DNA from: CAZDBA01 sp964503615
Lineage (GTDB): Bacteria > Planctomycetota > Planctomycetia > Pirellulales > Pirellulaceae
Direction of reading: 5' to 3'
Length of the DNA: 51,884 nt
Assembly (NCBI GenBank): GCA_964503615.1
Contig: CAZDBA010000010.1
Coordinates: 1-51,884 of the forward strand
Shown: positions 35,839-44,922 of the stretch, in pieces
How positions within the stretch are numbered: position 1 is the first letter of the stretch
How the letters are laid out: each line of letters opens with the position of its first letter
Position numbers and translations under genes: made by a program
Notes under the pieces: generated by a model
Told to the model about the DNA's origin: nothing
The model's input: only the letters and a program-made list of their open reading frames with translations
Database searches by the model: none

Positions 35839-37296
35839 CTACCGGGAAGATCGCCTGGTGCGACCGTCGGTTTTTCTGCTGCTGGAAGCGCTTCTCGAAC
35901 GTGACTTGTTAGAGAACGAAGTCCCCCCGTTGTTCGATTTCTTTTTCGCTTTGAACCCACTCGAGTTTGAGCGGGACTGAGAATTCCCGCTAGAGCGCGA
36001 TTCGTTACCGCTTGCTTGATTGCCTTCGGTACGGCCACGTGATTGATTTCGATTGCCGCGTTGATTGCTTTTCTGCCCCGAGCTGGAACGTTTTTTTTGT
36101 GAGTAACCACCGCGTGAACGCCCTCGTCCGCCACCTCGTTTCGGTTTGTCGTTGCGCGGAGCACTGGGTTGGCCGTAAGGTGCCTCGAGGTTGATTTTTG
36201 TTCCGATTAGTTTTTCGATCGCTTCCTTTTCTTCATGTTCATCCGGTGTGCAAAACGATATCGCGACTCCCGTTGCTCCTGCCCGGCCAGTACGGCCGAT
36301 TCGATGAACGTAGCTTTCCGCTTCTACTGGCATGTCGTAATTGATGACATGCGAGATCCCATCAATATCGATACCACGCGCCGCGACGTCGGTGGCGACC
36401 AGTACGGAAATTTGATTTTGCCGAAACGCTTCCAAAGCTCGCTGTCTGGCGTTTTGAGATTTGTTGCCGTGAATCGCGGCTGCTCGAATTCCTGCGTTCT
36501 CCAGTTTTCGGGTAACCTGGTTTGCTCCCCGTTTCGTGCGAGTGAAAACGATCGTCCGTTCAACTCGTGAACCGTTCAAGACATCTTTGAGTGCCTCAAA
36601 CTTGTTTCCTCGATCGAGCAACCAGATCTGTTGGTCAATTTTTTTAACACTTCGTTGCTTGGGCGTAACATCAACGAACACAGGTTCGAACAACAATTCA
36701 TTGGCGAGCTCTTTTGATTTAGGCGGCAAAGTAGCGGAAAAGAAAAGCGATTGGCGTTTGCGAGGAAGCTTGGCAATGATCTTTCTCAGCGCGGGCAAAA
36801 ACCCCATATCCAACATTCGGTCCGCTTCGTCCAACACAAAAACCTGTACGTTTCTCAAATCGATGTGCCCCTGTTGCATCAGGTCCAGCAAACGACCGGG
36901 AGTAGCGATCAGAACGTCGACACCTTTTTGCAGAGACTGCACCTGTTTGTTTTGATTAACGCCGCCATAGACGAGTGCTTGTTTGAATCGCATGTGGCGC
37001 CCGTAGACTTTAAAGCTGTCGCTAATCTGGATCGCCAGTTCACGTGTTGGAGCAAGCACAAGCGAGTTAGGTCGTCTGGGTTCAATACGCGGTTGCTCGA
37101 CACCGATAAAATCCAAAATCGGTAACGCGAATGCTGCGGTCTTTCCTGTTCCCGTTTGGGCACATCCCAGGATGTCTTGTCCCTCAACAGCAGGAGCAAT
37201 TGTCTTTGCCTGGATGGGAGTAGGGACGGAGTAGTTTTCATCAGCCAATGCTTTATGGATCGGCTCGAACAATTCAATGGAATCAAAAGTCTTCAA
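35839..37296 (-). CDS. DEAD-box ATP-dependent RNA helicase (RhlE-like)
   Basis: 485 residues. All core motifs are present: Q motif PTPIQAKTI (about 24-32), motif I AQTGTGKT (about 47-54), Ia PTRELA, II DEAD in VLDEADRMLDMG (about 153), III SAT in FFSATLPP (about 185), V ATDVAARGID (about 300) and VI HRIGRTGRAG (about 330). The last 110 residues are a basic, Gly/Ser/Arg/Asn-rich disordered tail typical of RNA-binding extensions in RhlE-type helicases. Such enzymes unwind RNA in ribosome assembly and cold adaptation. A long upstream region with a potential stem structure precedes the start, consistent with, but not proof of, post-transcriptional control. Confidence 0.95.
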   Translation of the reverse strand: MKTFDSIELFEPIHKALADENYSVPTPIQAKTIAPAVEGQDILGCAQTGTGKTAAFALPILDFIGVEQPRIEPRRPNSLVLAPTRELAIQISDSFKVYGRHMRFKQALVYGGVNQNKQVQSLQKGVDVLIATPGRLLDLMQQGHIDLRNVQVFVLDEADRMLDMGFLPALRKIIAKLPRKRQSLFFSATLPPKSKELANELLFEPVFVDVTPKQRSVKKIDQQIWLLDRGNKFEALKDVLNGSRVERTIVFTRTKRGANQVTRKLENAGIRAAAIHGNKSQNARQRALEAFRQNQISVLVATDVAARGIDIDGISHVINYDMPVEAESYVHRIGRTGRAGATGVAISFCTPDEHEEKEAIEKLIGTKINLEAPYGQPSAPRNDKPKRGGGRGRSRGGYSQKKRSSSGQKSNQRGNRNQSRGRTEGNQASGNESRSSGNSQSRSNSSGFKAKKKSNNGGTSFSNKSRSRSASSSRKTDGRTRRSSR

Positions 37297-37826
37297 AATT
37301 ATCTTTCAACAATAAAATCAAGCGTTCGCCTTACACTCTAGAGACCAAGCGTCGTTCTTCGGTTGCATCCAACCGACTCGCTCAAACGAATTTACTCATC
37401 GAGAGCCAAGCAAGTTTGAAACAGAACGTAACTTTGCAAAACGAAAACAACGTTTGCATTGCCAAAGTGGGCGACCAGCGCGGTAGGCTGGCTGTTGGTA
37501 TTCCGAATGACAAGAGGGTCCGGAAATATCATTCTTCTCGGGAATACCCCGTTCGAAGATTTGCAGCCGCCAATACAGCCACACTATCGTTTTGGCGATT
37601 CAAGTCGCCGCGAGATTTCGGATCGTGAGATCAATCCCGCCGGTTGAAGCAACACGGTCGCGTGCTCTTGCCTGATTTCAACCCATTCTCAAATGCCGGA
37701 TTTTGACTCCGACTTTTGAACGGCAGCATAATAGACAGGCACTCACGCTTTACCAAGGGCAAAAACCATCCAAACAATCGGTTTTGTTCACTTGCTTAAG
37801 ACTATTCAATGTCAACTTTCTCAAAT
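37297..37826. other. Long intergenic/leader region upstream of the helicase, with an extended inverted repeat
   Basis: 530 bases without a convincing gene. At 37497-37548 an inverted repeat forms an 8-bp outer stem (GGTATTCC with GGAATACC) continued by a 6-bp inner stem (GAATGA with TCATTC), with a one-sided 6-base bulge and an 18-base loop. It lies about 200 bases upstream of the helicase start and could be part of a long 5' leader or a small RNA. The remainder shows nothing recognisable. Confidence 0.4.
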
Positions 37827-39038
37827 TCAACTCGGCCGGTCCGCTTTAAAAACAACATGTGCACCACGTGCAGGGCGACTTGCGAACAGGGTAGGGCGGA
37901 TTCCTGTACGCGATTCATACTCTGCCGCTACAAAGTTGGAAAAAGCCTCAACCCGCTCTGTTTGCAATAATACGACCACGCATCCTCCAAAGCCACCACC
38001 GGTCATTCGCGCACCGAATACGCCTCGGTCAGCGAACTTGCGAGAAAGATCGACCAGCAAATCCAGCTCTACAGTACTAACCTCAAAATTTTCGCGAAGG
38101 GATTCGTGGCTGGCATACATCAACTGGCCCACATCCGACCAACGTCCGCTGGCAAACATCTTGGATGCGGTGAGCGTTCGGGCGATCTCGGTTACCACAT
38201 GAGTTGCACGGCGATATTCAATCGGCGTTAGTGAATCAGCAAATGAATCCAAATCGTCCAGCGAGACCTGTCGCCAGCTGGACTTTTTCAACTTTGCCAA
38301 TGCACTGTTACAACTGTTGCGACGCTGAGCATACTGACCGCTGGCGTGAACATGCCGCATACTACTATTGATGATCAGCAAAGAGACGGCGGGATCGTTG
38401 AAGGGAACCGTTTTGATTTCCTGTGATTGGCAATCGATCAACATAAGCTCGTCGCGCTTTGCGAATACACTGCTGAACTGATCCATGATTCCACATGGCA
38501 CTTGCGCGAAATGGTGCTCTGCATTTTGGCAAAGCAAAGCTAATTGAGTCGGCTTCAAATTTGTATCGGTCAACGTTTGCAGAAACATTGCCAAAGCGAC
38601 AGTTAGCGCGGCACTGCTGGAAAGTCCACCACCGATCGGAACGGTAGACTGTAAAGTCGCATGAAAGGCCGGAATCTGAGCACCCAGTTCCTGAAAGCCC
38701 GCCAAGACCCCGCGAAGGTATTCCTTCCAGCCTTGTTCACCGCTCTCAGCATGGGGATCGGGTAACAGCTCTTTATCCAAACGGAATTCGATTTGTTGTT
38801 CCAGATCATGCGAATAAAAATGCGCAACACGTCCATCATTTGCTCGAGCGCCAGCAAGAGTAACGTAGCGATCAACCGCCATTGGCAAAACAAACCCATC
38901 GTTGTAGTCGACATGTTCACCGATCACGTTCACGCGCCCAGGCGCCGCAACAACAATCTCAGCTTGCCGCGAAAACCGGACCTGAAACAGGCGCTTGAGA
39001 TTTTCCAACTCACTAGGATCGAATTCTGGGTCAAACAT
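37827..39038 (-). CDS. galK: Galactokinase
   Basis: 403 residues, close to the usual 380-400. The galactokinase signature GRVNVIGEHVDYNDGFVLP is at about residues 34-52, the GHMP ATP-binding motif is GGGLSSSAALTVALA (about 137-151), and the C-terminal GHMP motif is RMTGGGFGGCVV (about 353-364). The catalytic Asp is probably in CGIMDQFSS (about 182-190). It phosphorylates alpha-D-galactose at C1 with ATP, the entry to the Leloir pathway. No galT or galE is adjacent, so it is a stand-alone gene. It is transcribed away from the oxidoreductase at 39341, leaving a divergent promoter region of about 300 bases. Confidence 0.93.
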   Translation of the reverse strand: MFDPEFDPSELENLKRLFQVRFSRQAEIVVAAPGRVNVIGEHVDYNDGFVLPMAVDRYVTLAGARANDGRVAHFYSHDLEQQIEFRLDKELLPDPHAESGEQGWKEYLRGVLAGFQELGAQIPAFHATLQSTVPIGGGLSSSAALTVALAMFLQTLTDTNLKPTQLALLCQNAEHHFAQVPCGIMDQFSSVFAKRDELMLIDCQSQEIKTVPFNDPAVSLLIINSSMRHVHASGQYAQRRNSCNSALAKLKKSSWRQVSLDDLDSFADSLTPIEYRRATHVVTEIARTLTASKMFASGRWSDVGQLMYASHESLRENFEVSTVELDLLVDLSRKFADRGVFGARMTGGGFGGCVVVLLQTERVEAFSNFVAAEYESRTGIRPTLFASRPARGAHVVFKADRPS

Positions 39039-39340
39039 TTAACAACAATCTGGAGAATAACGGCCGGCCAAGTTCTGAGGTTTGACGTTTTGCCGGTCGT
39101 GCAAACAATTAGTCGCATTCGTCAAAACCAGCAAAAAATGGTCATAACTCCAGCATTGTACGGCTCAATCAGTCAAAACAGAATTTGATAGAATAAAAAT
39201 CATGACCTGCCGATTAAACTCGACTGAATCTAATCTGTTTACCATTATCTTTTATTACTACACGGGTAACGAAAACTCAACTGGACTCAACGTCACTGGT
39301 GGTTCGTTTCGCAACCTTTGCTACTGAAAGGAATTTTCAT
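39039..39340. other. Divergent intergenic region between galactokinase and oxidoreductase genes
   Basis: 302 bases, AT-richer than its surroundings, expected to carry both promoters. No gene, strong hairpin or clear operator was seen. Confidence 0.4.
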
Positions 39341-40813
39341 ATGACCACTCCTAGTCGTCGCCAATTCATCAAGACTTCAGCGGGGTCGGTTGCCGCGGCC
39401 GCAGCCGTCTCGTCAACGCGAACTGCAAAAGCCAACACCGGTTCTAGCCCCAACGCCAAACTTCGCATCGGCTTTATCGGTCCTGGTGGACGCGGCTTTC
39501 GCGCTCACGTCAAACAACTAACCAAACTTGCCTTGGAAGGCCAGCCAATCGAACTGCCTGCCGTGTGCGATGTTTACAATGTCCACAGCGATCGAGCTGC
39601 AAAGCATATTGAGAAGAGCCTGGGCAAGGCGCCTAACAAATACGACGACTTTCGTGAGATGCTGGAGAAAGAAAACCTCGATGCCGTTTGCATTGGCACT
39701 CCCGACCACTGGCACGCCAAACAGGCGATCGAAAGTTTGGAAAAAGGACTACATGTCTATTGTGAAAAACCGATGACCAAAACGGTCGAGGAAGCGGTCG
39801 CCGTTGTGCGTGCTTGGCAAAAATCAGGCAAGGTGATGCAGGTCGGAGTCCAATCAACCAGCCTGCCACTCTGGAACGAAGTCAACAAATTGCTGACTGA
39901 AGGACGACTTGGCAAAGTCCTCATGTACCAGACCGAGTACTTCCGCAATTCAGCGCAGGGCCAGTGGCGCTATTACAAGCTGGAACCTTCAATGACTCCG
40001 AAAAACATTAATTGGAAAATGTGGCTTGGCTCAGACGAAGGCTTGACCGAATACGAAGACTTTGACCGAGCAAAATACAAGCAATGGAGACGGTTCTGGC
40101 CGTACGGTAGCGGGATGTTTACCGACCTGTTTGTTCATCGTACGACTTCGATGCTGAAAGCAACCGGACTGCGATTCCCAGGCCGCGTTGTTGGTGCGGG
40201 TGGTTTGTATCTGGAGTATGACGGACGAAGCGTTCCCGATGTTGCCACCGTTGTTTCCGACTTTAAAGAAGGCGTCCAGGGTTTGGTCACAGCTTCGATG
40301 GCCGTTGAGGACACGCCGATCCAACAGATGATCCGCGGTCACTTTGGAACGTTCAAATTCGGAAACGGCGAAAAGTTTGATGGGTTCGATTATATTCCCG
40401 AGCGTCCACAAGTGACTCGTAACAGCCAACTGAAAGAAGAGCGTATCTCAACCGAAGCGATCGAAGATACGACTTACGCCCACTTTAAGAATTGGATCGA
40501 AGCGATGCTTGCTGATGATCCCTCGATGTGTAACAACGATCCTCTACTTGGTGCAGCGGCAATTACCAACGTAATCCTGGGCGCTCAGAGTTACCGACAG
40601 GGCAAAGTCTTCTTTTTCGACGAAGAGGAGATGGTCGTTCATGACGCCGATTCAACTTGGGCGACCAACTGGGAGAAAATCTCTGCCGAAAGAGGAAAGG
40701 CGAAACATATTCCCGGTTGGACAGCAGGCGATCATGGCAGCGTTCTGGAAGAACCAGACCACATGAAACTGGCTGGCCCCTGGATCGACGGAAAACCACC
40801 CGAAGAACAATAA
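39341..40813 (+). CDS. Tat-exported Gfo/Idh/MocA-family oxidoreductase
   Basis: 490 residues from the ATG at 39341, which has AAAGGA nine bases upstream. The N-terminus has a twin-arginine signal (SRRQFIKTSAGS, then an Ala-rich core and TAKA), so the folded protein is exported with its cofactor. The Rossmann motif is RIGFIGPGGRGFRAH (about residues 42-56). The family signature VYCEKPMTKTVEEA (about 141-154) includes the Lys-Pro pair, and CIGTPDHWHAKQA precedes it. The C-terminal alpha/beta domain shows WKMWLGSDE and FTDLFVHRTTSM. Planctomycetes encode many such proteins, presumably for oxidoreduction of unusual sugars in the periplasm. The substrate is unknown. Confidence 0.92.
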   Translation: MTTPSRRQFIKTSAGSVAAAAAVSSTRTAKANTGSSPNAKLRIGFIGPGGRGFRAHVKQLTKLALEGQPIELPAVCDVYNVHSDRAAKHIEKSLGKAPNKYDDFREMLEKENLDAVCIGTPDHWHAKQAIESLEKGLHVYCEKPMTKTVEEAVAVVRAWQKSGKVMQVGVQSTSLPLWNEVNKLLTEGRLGKVLMYQTEYFRNSAQGQWRYYKLEPSMTPKNINWKMWLGSDEGLTEYEDFDRAKYKQWRRFWPYGSGMFTDLFVHRTTSMLKATGLRFPGRVVGAGGLYLEYDGRSVPDVATVVSDFKEGVQGLVTASMAVEDTPIQQMIRGHFGTFKFGNGEKFDGFDYIPERPQVTRNSQLKEERISTEAIEDTTYAHFKNWIEAMLADDPSMCNNDPLLGAAAITNVILGAQSYRQGKVFFFDEEEMVVHDADSTWATNWEKISAERGKAKHIPGWTAGDHGSVLEEPDHMKLAGPWIDGKPPEEQ

Positions 40814-40819
40814 ACTTCT

Positions 40820-40900
40820 CAACCACCAAGTTCGGTGGTTGATTCAAAAAAAGGAATTTCAACAGCGAACCCTTCTCGTGCAAACCGCGCGGGAAGGGTT
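40820..40900. terminator. Two hairpins between convergent genes, probable bidirectional terminator region
   Basis: An 8-bp perfect stem at 40820-40841 (CAACCACC, loop AAGTTC, GGTGGTTG) follows the oxidoreductase stop by 7 bases. A second stem at 40868-40900 pairs AACCCTTC with GAAGGGTT. Neither has a long U tract on the plus strand, so intrinsic termination is likely but not certain. Confidence 0.5.
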
Positions 40901-40916
40901 CTGCTAATTTGTGTCT

Positions 40917-43900
40917 TTACTTCTCTTTCTTTTTGGCCTTTCCCGAGATCAATTCGGCAGGCAAGCTGTCGAACGTTCGCAAATGCAAATCACGTTGCGG
41001 GAACGAGATTTCGATTCCGGCCTCGTTAAAGGCTTCGTTGATCAGCGTATGTAACGAGTCGGTGACCTGTGAGCGGCTATCGACATCACCGATAAAGCAT
41101 TTCACAACCAGTACGAGCGAGCTTTCGCCAAACTCGCTGAAAACAACTTGAGATGGCGGATCATCGACGACTTTGGGATGCTTTTTCAAAATGTCATAAA
41201 GAGTGCTCTTGGCAAGTTCGACATCGGAACCGTAGGCAACACCAATCGTAAACTGAATTCGATTGATCGCATCACTAAGCGTCCAGTTAACCAACCGACC
41301 CGTAATGAAATCCTTGTTCGGAATCACGTACTCTTTTCGATCCCAGTTCACAATTGTTGTGGCTCGAGTGCGAATCTTGGTCACGACACCGGTAAATTGA
41401 TCGACCGTGATCAAGTCACCAATTCGCATCGGGCGTTCAAACATCAAAATAATACCGGCCACAAAATTTGCAAATATCTCCTGCAAGCCAAACGCCAATC
41501 CAAACGTCAACGCCGTCGCAAGCCATTGTACGTTCGACCAACCGATTGAAAGGGCTCGGAACGCCAATACGACACCCAACAAAACGATCGCGTAACTGGT
41601 TAAAGACTTAACCGCGTATCTCAACGAGCGATCGAACGGCAATTGTTCCAGAAACAAAATCTCGAACGCATTTGGCAAGTTCATCGCCGCAATCCAAGTC
41701 ACTATCGAAATCACAAAGAACAGCAACAGGTCGCGAACGGTGACTCGTTTGACAGGATCCGCAGCCTCAATATTAGTGTTAGCAACACCGAGCATGGAAG
41801 ACGGTTCGATTTGGTCACCTGAATCTTGCGTTGCACCGCCATCTGTAACACCAGACGTATCGTCGAAAGCGGATGGGGATTCGAACCCGTTTTCGACAAC
41901 TTGATTCGGCCAAAGCGTGTAACCATCGAGAGCTTTCAAAGCTGGCAAAACGTCGGTCCAGATCATCCAAAACCCGACAGCCCAAAGGATCAACAAGCTC
42001 ATCGATATCAGCTTGTAAGCCTGTTTGGCATTTTCCTGGAGCTCCTCCGGTTGAATCTCAGCAAGAGCTTCGAGTGACTCGACCGGGGCGTCTGAGAATT
42101 CGGGCAGTGGAGTCCCTCCCTCGGCAGCGGCGGCGATCGCTTGCCTACGTTCTTCTTCGCGTTTTGCCATTAACGCCTCGATTTTCGCCTGACGTTTTCG
42201 CTTTGCCGTTTGGATTAAAGCGTTTCGACTTCTTACCAAAACGAACCGTCGAGCAAGGCCACGAACGGTTTCTACCATCAGCCCGAACACCAAAGTCCAG
42301 TAGCCACATTCGGCTAAATTGAGCGCCGTATAATAGTATCCCAAAAACGCGAGCACAGCCAATGAGATCGGTACAAGTAGAACGACTCCAACCCACAAGA
42401 CAGAAGTTTGATTGGCCCACGTTTTATCGTTGACGCCAAGGTACTCGCTGTAGATGCCCGACTTGGTATTGAAGATTTTGTAAAGAAAATAGGCGGCAAA
42501 AATCATTCCACCCACGAAGAAAATTCGTTCCAGAACATCGACGCGGTGAGAGAGGTCCAGATTGTGCAACAGGTTGACGATAAAGATCAGTATCGAACCG
42601 GGCAGCACCACCCAGTCGAGATTCCGTTTCAGTTTGGCGACTGCCGAGTTCGGCCAATCAAAATGTTTGTTTCCGATTCCATTGGGTCGGGTCATTCGCC
42701 GCAACACCTCGGCCGGAATCGCAAACAAACTGGCCGCAATCAACGCTCGACCCAGTGCGTAGAACAAAGCACTGCCGGGAAACGGTGCGTATACGATTGC
42801 CAGCCCCAAGAGCAAGGGGATCAGAGGTAAAGAGATCGCGATCAAAACCGTTACCACCAACGACCGCGAAGTCGGCCAAAACGAAACGGTGGAATCCCGC
42901 GATGCTTCCTCTCCCAACTCATCAACATGCTTGCGCATTTTCGATTTGAATGCCAGGAGAAGAAAACAGATCAGAGTTCCGATCACAGACAACGCTAACC
43001 GAAAATGCGACCGCTTCACATTGGAAAGCAAACTTGAATATTCGGCATTCGTGTCGGCTTTCCCGTTGTCGGTCACTGACTCTGTAAGTCCTGAATCTGC
43101 TTGGCCGGTCGGGGCTACGCCTAGCGCCTGTAAGACTTGCGAGCCAACTTCCTGCCATGCACTTGGGCTAAGGATCTCCAAGTCAGATTTGTCGATTTTG
43201 AGTTCGGAAAAAAGTACATTGTTGCTTCTAATCCACAGGATGCGCTCGTTAATGTATTTACGAAACTGGCGAGCTGTCTTGCGCCTTGAACGGTCAAATT
43301 GTTGCACGTCCAACAACTGCGGAAAGAGGCTATTGAGGCTTGATTTGTATGCGGTGAGTTGTTCCTTGCGGGCTTCGATCAGTGCGTCGATCTCCACTTC
43401 CATTTGCTGCCAAACTTCTGCCGGTTGGGGGCCTCCAACCTCTTCGATTTCCAGTTGGATTTTCTCTCGGGAAAGCTCTTCTCGCTGCTGATCGATTTCA
43501 AAAAGTTTGTACTGAAGGTCGTCGATCTGCGACTCGGCATCTTCGTCCAAAAACTGCAGCTTGCTGGATTCCAACAACTCAGTGCGGCGCTTTCGCAACA
43601 AGGCACCCACGGACCCGGTCAAACCAATTTCTTTCACCCGAGTCTCTGTATCCCGAAACTTTTTTGCCAAAGCTTCGACTTCTTCTCTCAATCGGTCCGC
43701 ATCCGCTTTTGTTTCGGTCGCCAGTTTTTCCGTTTCCAAAGTGAGTTGGGCCAAGCGAGTACTCTGCTCGTACCCAGGCAGCAGCAAGGCTCCCGCCTCT
43801 CTTGCCCTGGCTTCTTTTTCCAAAGCCAAAGTGACCAGGCGCTGGGCCTTCGATTCTTTCTGCCTACGTTGAATTTCTTCAAGCTGGTTCTGAATCGCTT

Positions 43901-44633
43901 CGCTTCGCTCAAGCTGCAAATCAAGCAAGTCGTGTTCATGCTTCAACAAACCCACCTGCTGTTCGGCTGCATCCCGTTGCAACTCGGCTTGCAGGATCAT
44001 CTTGTCTACCCCAGCCAAAGCACGTTCCGTTTTTACTTTTAAAACCAATGCTTGGGACAAAAGCGAGTTGTCACTACTGGTCTGCTCCAATTGCGAGGTC
44101 AAATCCTCAATTTTCTTTGTCAACGCTTCCAGCTGTCCTCGCGAATCTTTCTCTCGTAAGTTTCTAGCTGTGCTCGTATCCTCGTTAGTCTTTAGCTCAG
44201 CTTTAAGCGAATCGATTTTGGCAGTTTGACTAAGGAGCCGTTCGGCCAAACGCTCTTGGGTCAAATTGTTTCCGATCTTTTCCGGCTCTTGAGAATTCAA
44301 ATCTTCGAAATCCCTTTGGATTTCAGCCGACCTTTCAGCAGCCGTTTTGATCGCCTGCTCTAACTCAGCTAATTCACCAACCTTGGAAGCGAGGGGTGTA
44401 ACGCTGCTCTCAGCAGCCGCAATGATCCCTTGCAACTTTTCTTTTGCGGTCGCATCGAGCGTGGTATTCGCCTCGAATTGCTGCCTGAGAGTTGCAAGCG
44501 GTTCAGCGATCTCGTCCATCCAACCGAATTGAACAGGTTGATCGTCCTGTGCGCTCGCAGCGGCAGAAGCAAACTGGCAGAAAAAAATCAAAACCAAGAT
44601 GGCTGGTTTGAGCCGAGCAAAATGTGGGCACAC
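40917..44633 (-). CDS. Large mechanosensitive channel (MscK/KefA-like, MscS superfamily)
   Basis: 1238 residues. A signal peptide (about 1-29) is followed by a roughly 450-residue periplasmic coiled coil rich in Glu, Leu, Gln and Arg. Then come about ten membrane segments between residues 550 and 1050. The MscS core is C-terminal: the pore-lining helix with the Gly/Ala pattern ATALTFGLAFGLQEIFANFVAG (in two parts, about 1055-1077), then FERPMRIGDLI, the beta-domain VTKIRTRATTIVNWDRKE and VIPNKDF. This plan matches MscK/KefA (about 1120 residues), which releases solutes on osmotic downshift. A Gln/Glu-rich cytoplasmic loop near residue 840 (RQAKIEALMAKREEERRQ) lies between membrane helices. 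It converges with the oxidoreductase gene. Confidence 0.9.
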   Translation of the reverse strand: MCPHFARLKPAILVLIFFCQFASAAASAQDDQPVQFGWMDEIAEPLATLRQQFEANTTLDATAKEKLQGIIAAAESSVTPLASKVGELAELEQAIKTAAERSAEIQRDFEDLNSQEPEKIGNNLTQERLAERLLSQTAKIDSLKAELKTNEDTSTARNLREKDSRGQLEALTKKIEDLTSQLEQTSSDNSLLSQALVLKVKTERALAGVDKMILQAELQRDAAEQQVGLLKHEHDLLDLQLERSEAIQNQLEEIQRRQKESKAQRLVTLALEKEARAREAGALLLPGYEQSTRLAQLTLETEKLATETKADADRLREEVEALAKKFRDTETRVKEIGLTGSVGALLRKRRTELLESSKLQFLDEDAESQIDDLQYKLFEIDQQREELSREKIQLEIEEVGGPQPAEVWQQMEVEIDALIEARKEQLTAYKSSLNSLFPQLLDVQQFDRSRRKTARQFRKYINERILWIRSNNVLFSELKIDKSDLEILSPSAWQEVGSQVLQALGVAPTGQADSGLTESVTDNGKADTNAEYSSLLSNVKRSHFRLALSVIGTLICFLLLAFKSKMRKHVDELGEEASRDSTVSFWPTSRSLVVTVLIAISLPLIPLLLGLAIVYAPFPGSALFYALGRALIAASLFAIPAEVLRRMTRPNGIGNKHFDWPNSAVAKLKRNLDWVVLPGSILIFIVNLLHNLDLSHRVDVLERIFFVGGMIFAAYFLYKIFNTKSGIYSEYLGVNDKTWANQTSVLWVGVVLLVPISLAVLAFLGYYYTALNLAECGYWTLVFGLMVETVRGLARRFVLVRSRNALIQTAKRKRQAKIEALMAKREEERRQAIAAAAEGGTPLPEFSDAPVESLEALAEIQPEELQENAKQAYKLISMSLLILWAVGFWMIWTDVLPALKALDGYTLWPNQVVENGFESPSAFDDTSGVTDGGATQDSGDQIEPSSMLGVANTNIEAADPVKRVTVRDLLLFFVISIVTWIAAMNLPNAFEILFLEQLPFDRSLRYAVKSLTSYAIVLLGVVLAFRALSIGWSNVQWLATALTFGLAFGLQEIFANFVAGIILMFERPMRIGDLITVDQFTGVVTKIRTRATTIVNWDRKEYVIPNKDFITGRLVNWTLSDAINRIQFTIGVAYGSDVELAKSTLYDILKKHPKVVDDPPSQVVFSEFGESSLVLVVKCFIGDVDSRSQVTDSLHTLINEAFNEAGIEISFPQRDLHLRTFDSLPAELISGKAKKKEK

Positions 44634-44727
44634 GATCGGTAAAGTATCCGCTTAGACAATCGAAATTATAGAAGGTTTTAAATCTGAGTTTCGCGAAATC
44701 CTGCTGCATTACAACCGTACTCGACGA

Positions 44728-44822
44728 ACGCCACCAACATCACCCTCTCGGCGGAGCAGGGAGGGTCGAAAATCGAGCACTGAGCGAGATTTTCGCAGTC
44801 GTGTTTACCGAGAAGTCTCAAA
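44728..44822. repeat. Interspersed repeat, copy B
   Basis: Between the channel start and the LamG-gene terminator. It shares GGGAGGGTCGAAA, GAGCGAGATTTTCG and ACCGAGAAGTCTCAA with the block at 27050-27245, but lacks that copy's central hairpin section. Two copies 17 kb apart in unrelated intergenic spaces indicate a dispersed non-coding repeat rather than gene remnants. Confidence 0.6.
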
Positions 44823-44842
44823 TTGAAGAAAGATAAAGACAT

Positions 44843-44884
44843 AAAAAAACCTCCTTGGTTTCACCGTCAAGTGAGCCAAGGAGG
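44843..44884 (-). terminator. Rho-independent terminator of the LamG/dockerin gene
   Basis: Read on the minus strand, the 9-bp stem CCTCCTTGG/CCAAGGAGG encloses a smaller CTCAC/GTGA pairing and is followed at once by seven T residues. It lies 39 bases past the LamG gene stop. This is the clearest intrinsic terminator in the window. Confidence 0.92.
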
Positions 44885-44922
44885 ACATTCTTTATTGCTT
44901 TGTTAAGCGAAGAACCCTCTTA

